A stretch of 64,000 nt of DNA from Lucifuga dentata (taxonomy: Eukaryota > Chordata > Actinopteri > Ophidiiformes > Bythitidae), in assembly GCA_014773175.1 (NCBI GenBank), contig VXCM01003450.1, positions 3,421-67,420 on the forward strand. Reading direction: 5' to 3'. The notes under the pieces are model-generated. The model made no database searches. It worked only from the letters and a program-made list of their open reading frames with translations, and was not told where the DNA came from. The position numbers and the translations under genes were made by a program. Below, piece by piece: positions 62,991 through 64,000 of the stretch. Position 1 is the first letter of the stretch; each line of letters starts with the position of its first letter.

Positions 62991-64000
62991 TAGAGAGAAT
63001 ATTATAAAGTATTGGCAAATGTGACCTTCTGCTATGAAGCGCTGATGTGACAAAACTATTGACATGATCTGGTAATGAGCTCGTCAGTCATCAGAACAGG
63101 CTCTGTGTGCTCCTGGATCAGAATGTGGGGGGAGGTTAAGAGCATCGCCGGCAGGTTCACTGCTGAATAATTAACTTCTCTGTCCATCGAGGCCTCAACC
63201 GTCAGAGGAGTATAAGCAGAAGACAGGATTCTAACTTCTTGTCAGGAGGATGAGCTCCAGAAATCGGCATGTAGCCACACGAGTCACTTTTGGGGCAGCG
63301 AATTGGATTGCTCGTTGGCCTCGTGACTGATGAGTTAATTAAAGTGGAAGGGTATGCAGAAAGAAGTCAGACACTGCTCCATTTATTTATTCTCTATTGA
63401 CTACATCTCCTCTCACTTCACTGGCTTGAGTAATCACCCTCTTTCTGCCCGAGAAAACAACTAAGAGGGAGTAAAGACGGCTAATGGACATGGTCAAATT
63501 TCCAATTCAGACTCAAAAGATCACGTGGGTCACAATGAGATCGACGGTCTTCCTGTCGTGCATGCAAATCAGTTGACAATATATAGGACAAATGTGATCG
63601 TTAATATTGTATCTCAATGCATAGTCAAAACACAAGAATTATCTAATGCTGCACAACAAGGGCTTGGTTGGCTATTTGGGATAGATTATATTTTAATTAC
63701 AAACTTTTACTAAATTTGAAAAAAACAAAAAACACATTATGCTACTCTCTTGCGAGATATGCAGAACGTTTTGTGTCCAAAGACTTCTATCTGGCAAAAT
63801 TCAACTTCAAACCTTTGGGACCAAATTAAACACAATTAATTAAAACCCAATTTTGGATCAACCCACCCCAAACACTCGACAATATCAGCCGTTAATAAGC
63901 GTAATTTGCTAATTACAAGTGTGAGGGAAGGGAACAAATAAAGCAAACAGCTCCTAACAGGCCTTAATTGAGTACCTTTGCTTCATGTTCTGTGCTAAGG

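Larger units (their letters stand above)
49110..64000 (-). other. Upstream intron, at least 14.9 kb, no exon found
   Basis: No exon of the receptor gene was recognised here. The stretch holds a minus-strand LINE 3' end (51046-51492), TTAA elements F to J, an old repeat (54412-54870), a GA tract (59567-59607), a nested hAT-like element (62098-62380), a tRNA-derived SINE (about 62850-62990) and a low-repeat region at 63060-63360. The longest gap-free open frame (49467-49874, minus, 135 codons) has no recognisable domain. Confidence 0.5.

Overview
The window looks like a piece of a teleost fish chromosome. It has AT-rich introns of up to 12 kb, dense CA/GT, GA and TTA microsatellites, and many fish-type transposon relics (hAT, Tc1/mariner and TTAA-flanked miniature elements, LINE fragments, a solo LTR, a tRNA-derived SINE). 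There are no bacterial-style operons and no long uninterrupted coding regions. The species cannot be told from the sequence.

The only protein-coding gene I can support is on the minus strand. It is the extracellular part of an ALK-family receptor tyrosine kinase (alk, or its fish paralogue ltk). Ten successive coding exons can be placed by homology, splice sites and phase. Read 5' to 3' on the minus strand they are: 48978-49109 (LDL-receptor class A-like), 44916-45050, 43558-43661, 41590-41762 and 38859-38953 (MAM domain), 28220-28348 (linker), 15848-16013, 10230-10377 and 3459-3569 (TNF-like/glycine-rich region, including a seven-glycine run), then a glycine-rich exon present in three copies at 2473-2614, 2051-2192 and 1629-1770. 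All junction phases agree, and using one copy of the last exon they give about 445 codons. The N-terminal part (signal peptide, first MAM domain if present) was not found up to 64000. The rest of the glycine-rich region, the EGF-like segment, membrane helix and kinase lie beyond position 1.

The most notable gene-level observation is the 422-bp tandem repeat at 1448-2796. It carries the complete glycine-rich exon three times with its splice sites. The exon is 142 bp (phase 0 in, phase 1 out), so splicing two copies together shifts the frame into a stop. Either one copy is chosen, or the triplication is an assembly artefact. The artefact view gains weight from three single-N joins elsewhere that have identical 61-, 66- and 102-bp sequence on both sides.

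The introns are rich in mobile elements. Ten copies or fragments of a TTAA-flanked inverted-repeat element (ends AGGACC...GGTCCT) fall in two subfamilies. One copy sits inside a LINE reverse transcriptase whose reading frame resumes after it, which fixes the target site as TTAA. Nested insertions were traced at 13 kb, 35 kb, 46 kb and 62 kb. An 8-bp-flanked hAT-like element of 1.8 kb, a 550-bp TAA-flanked element, a 619-bp solo LTR with a perfect 5-bp target duplication, and several perfect hairpins were also found. No tRNA, rRNA, CRISPR or second protein-coding gene was recognised.
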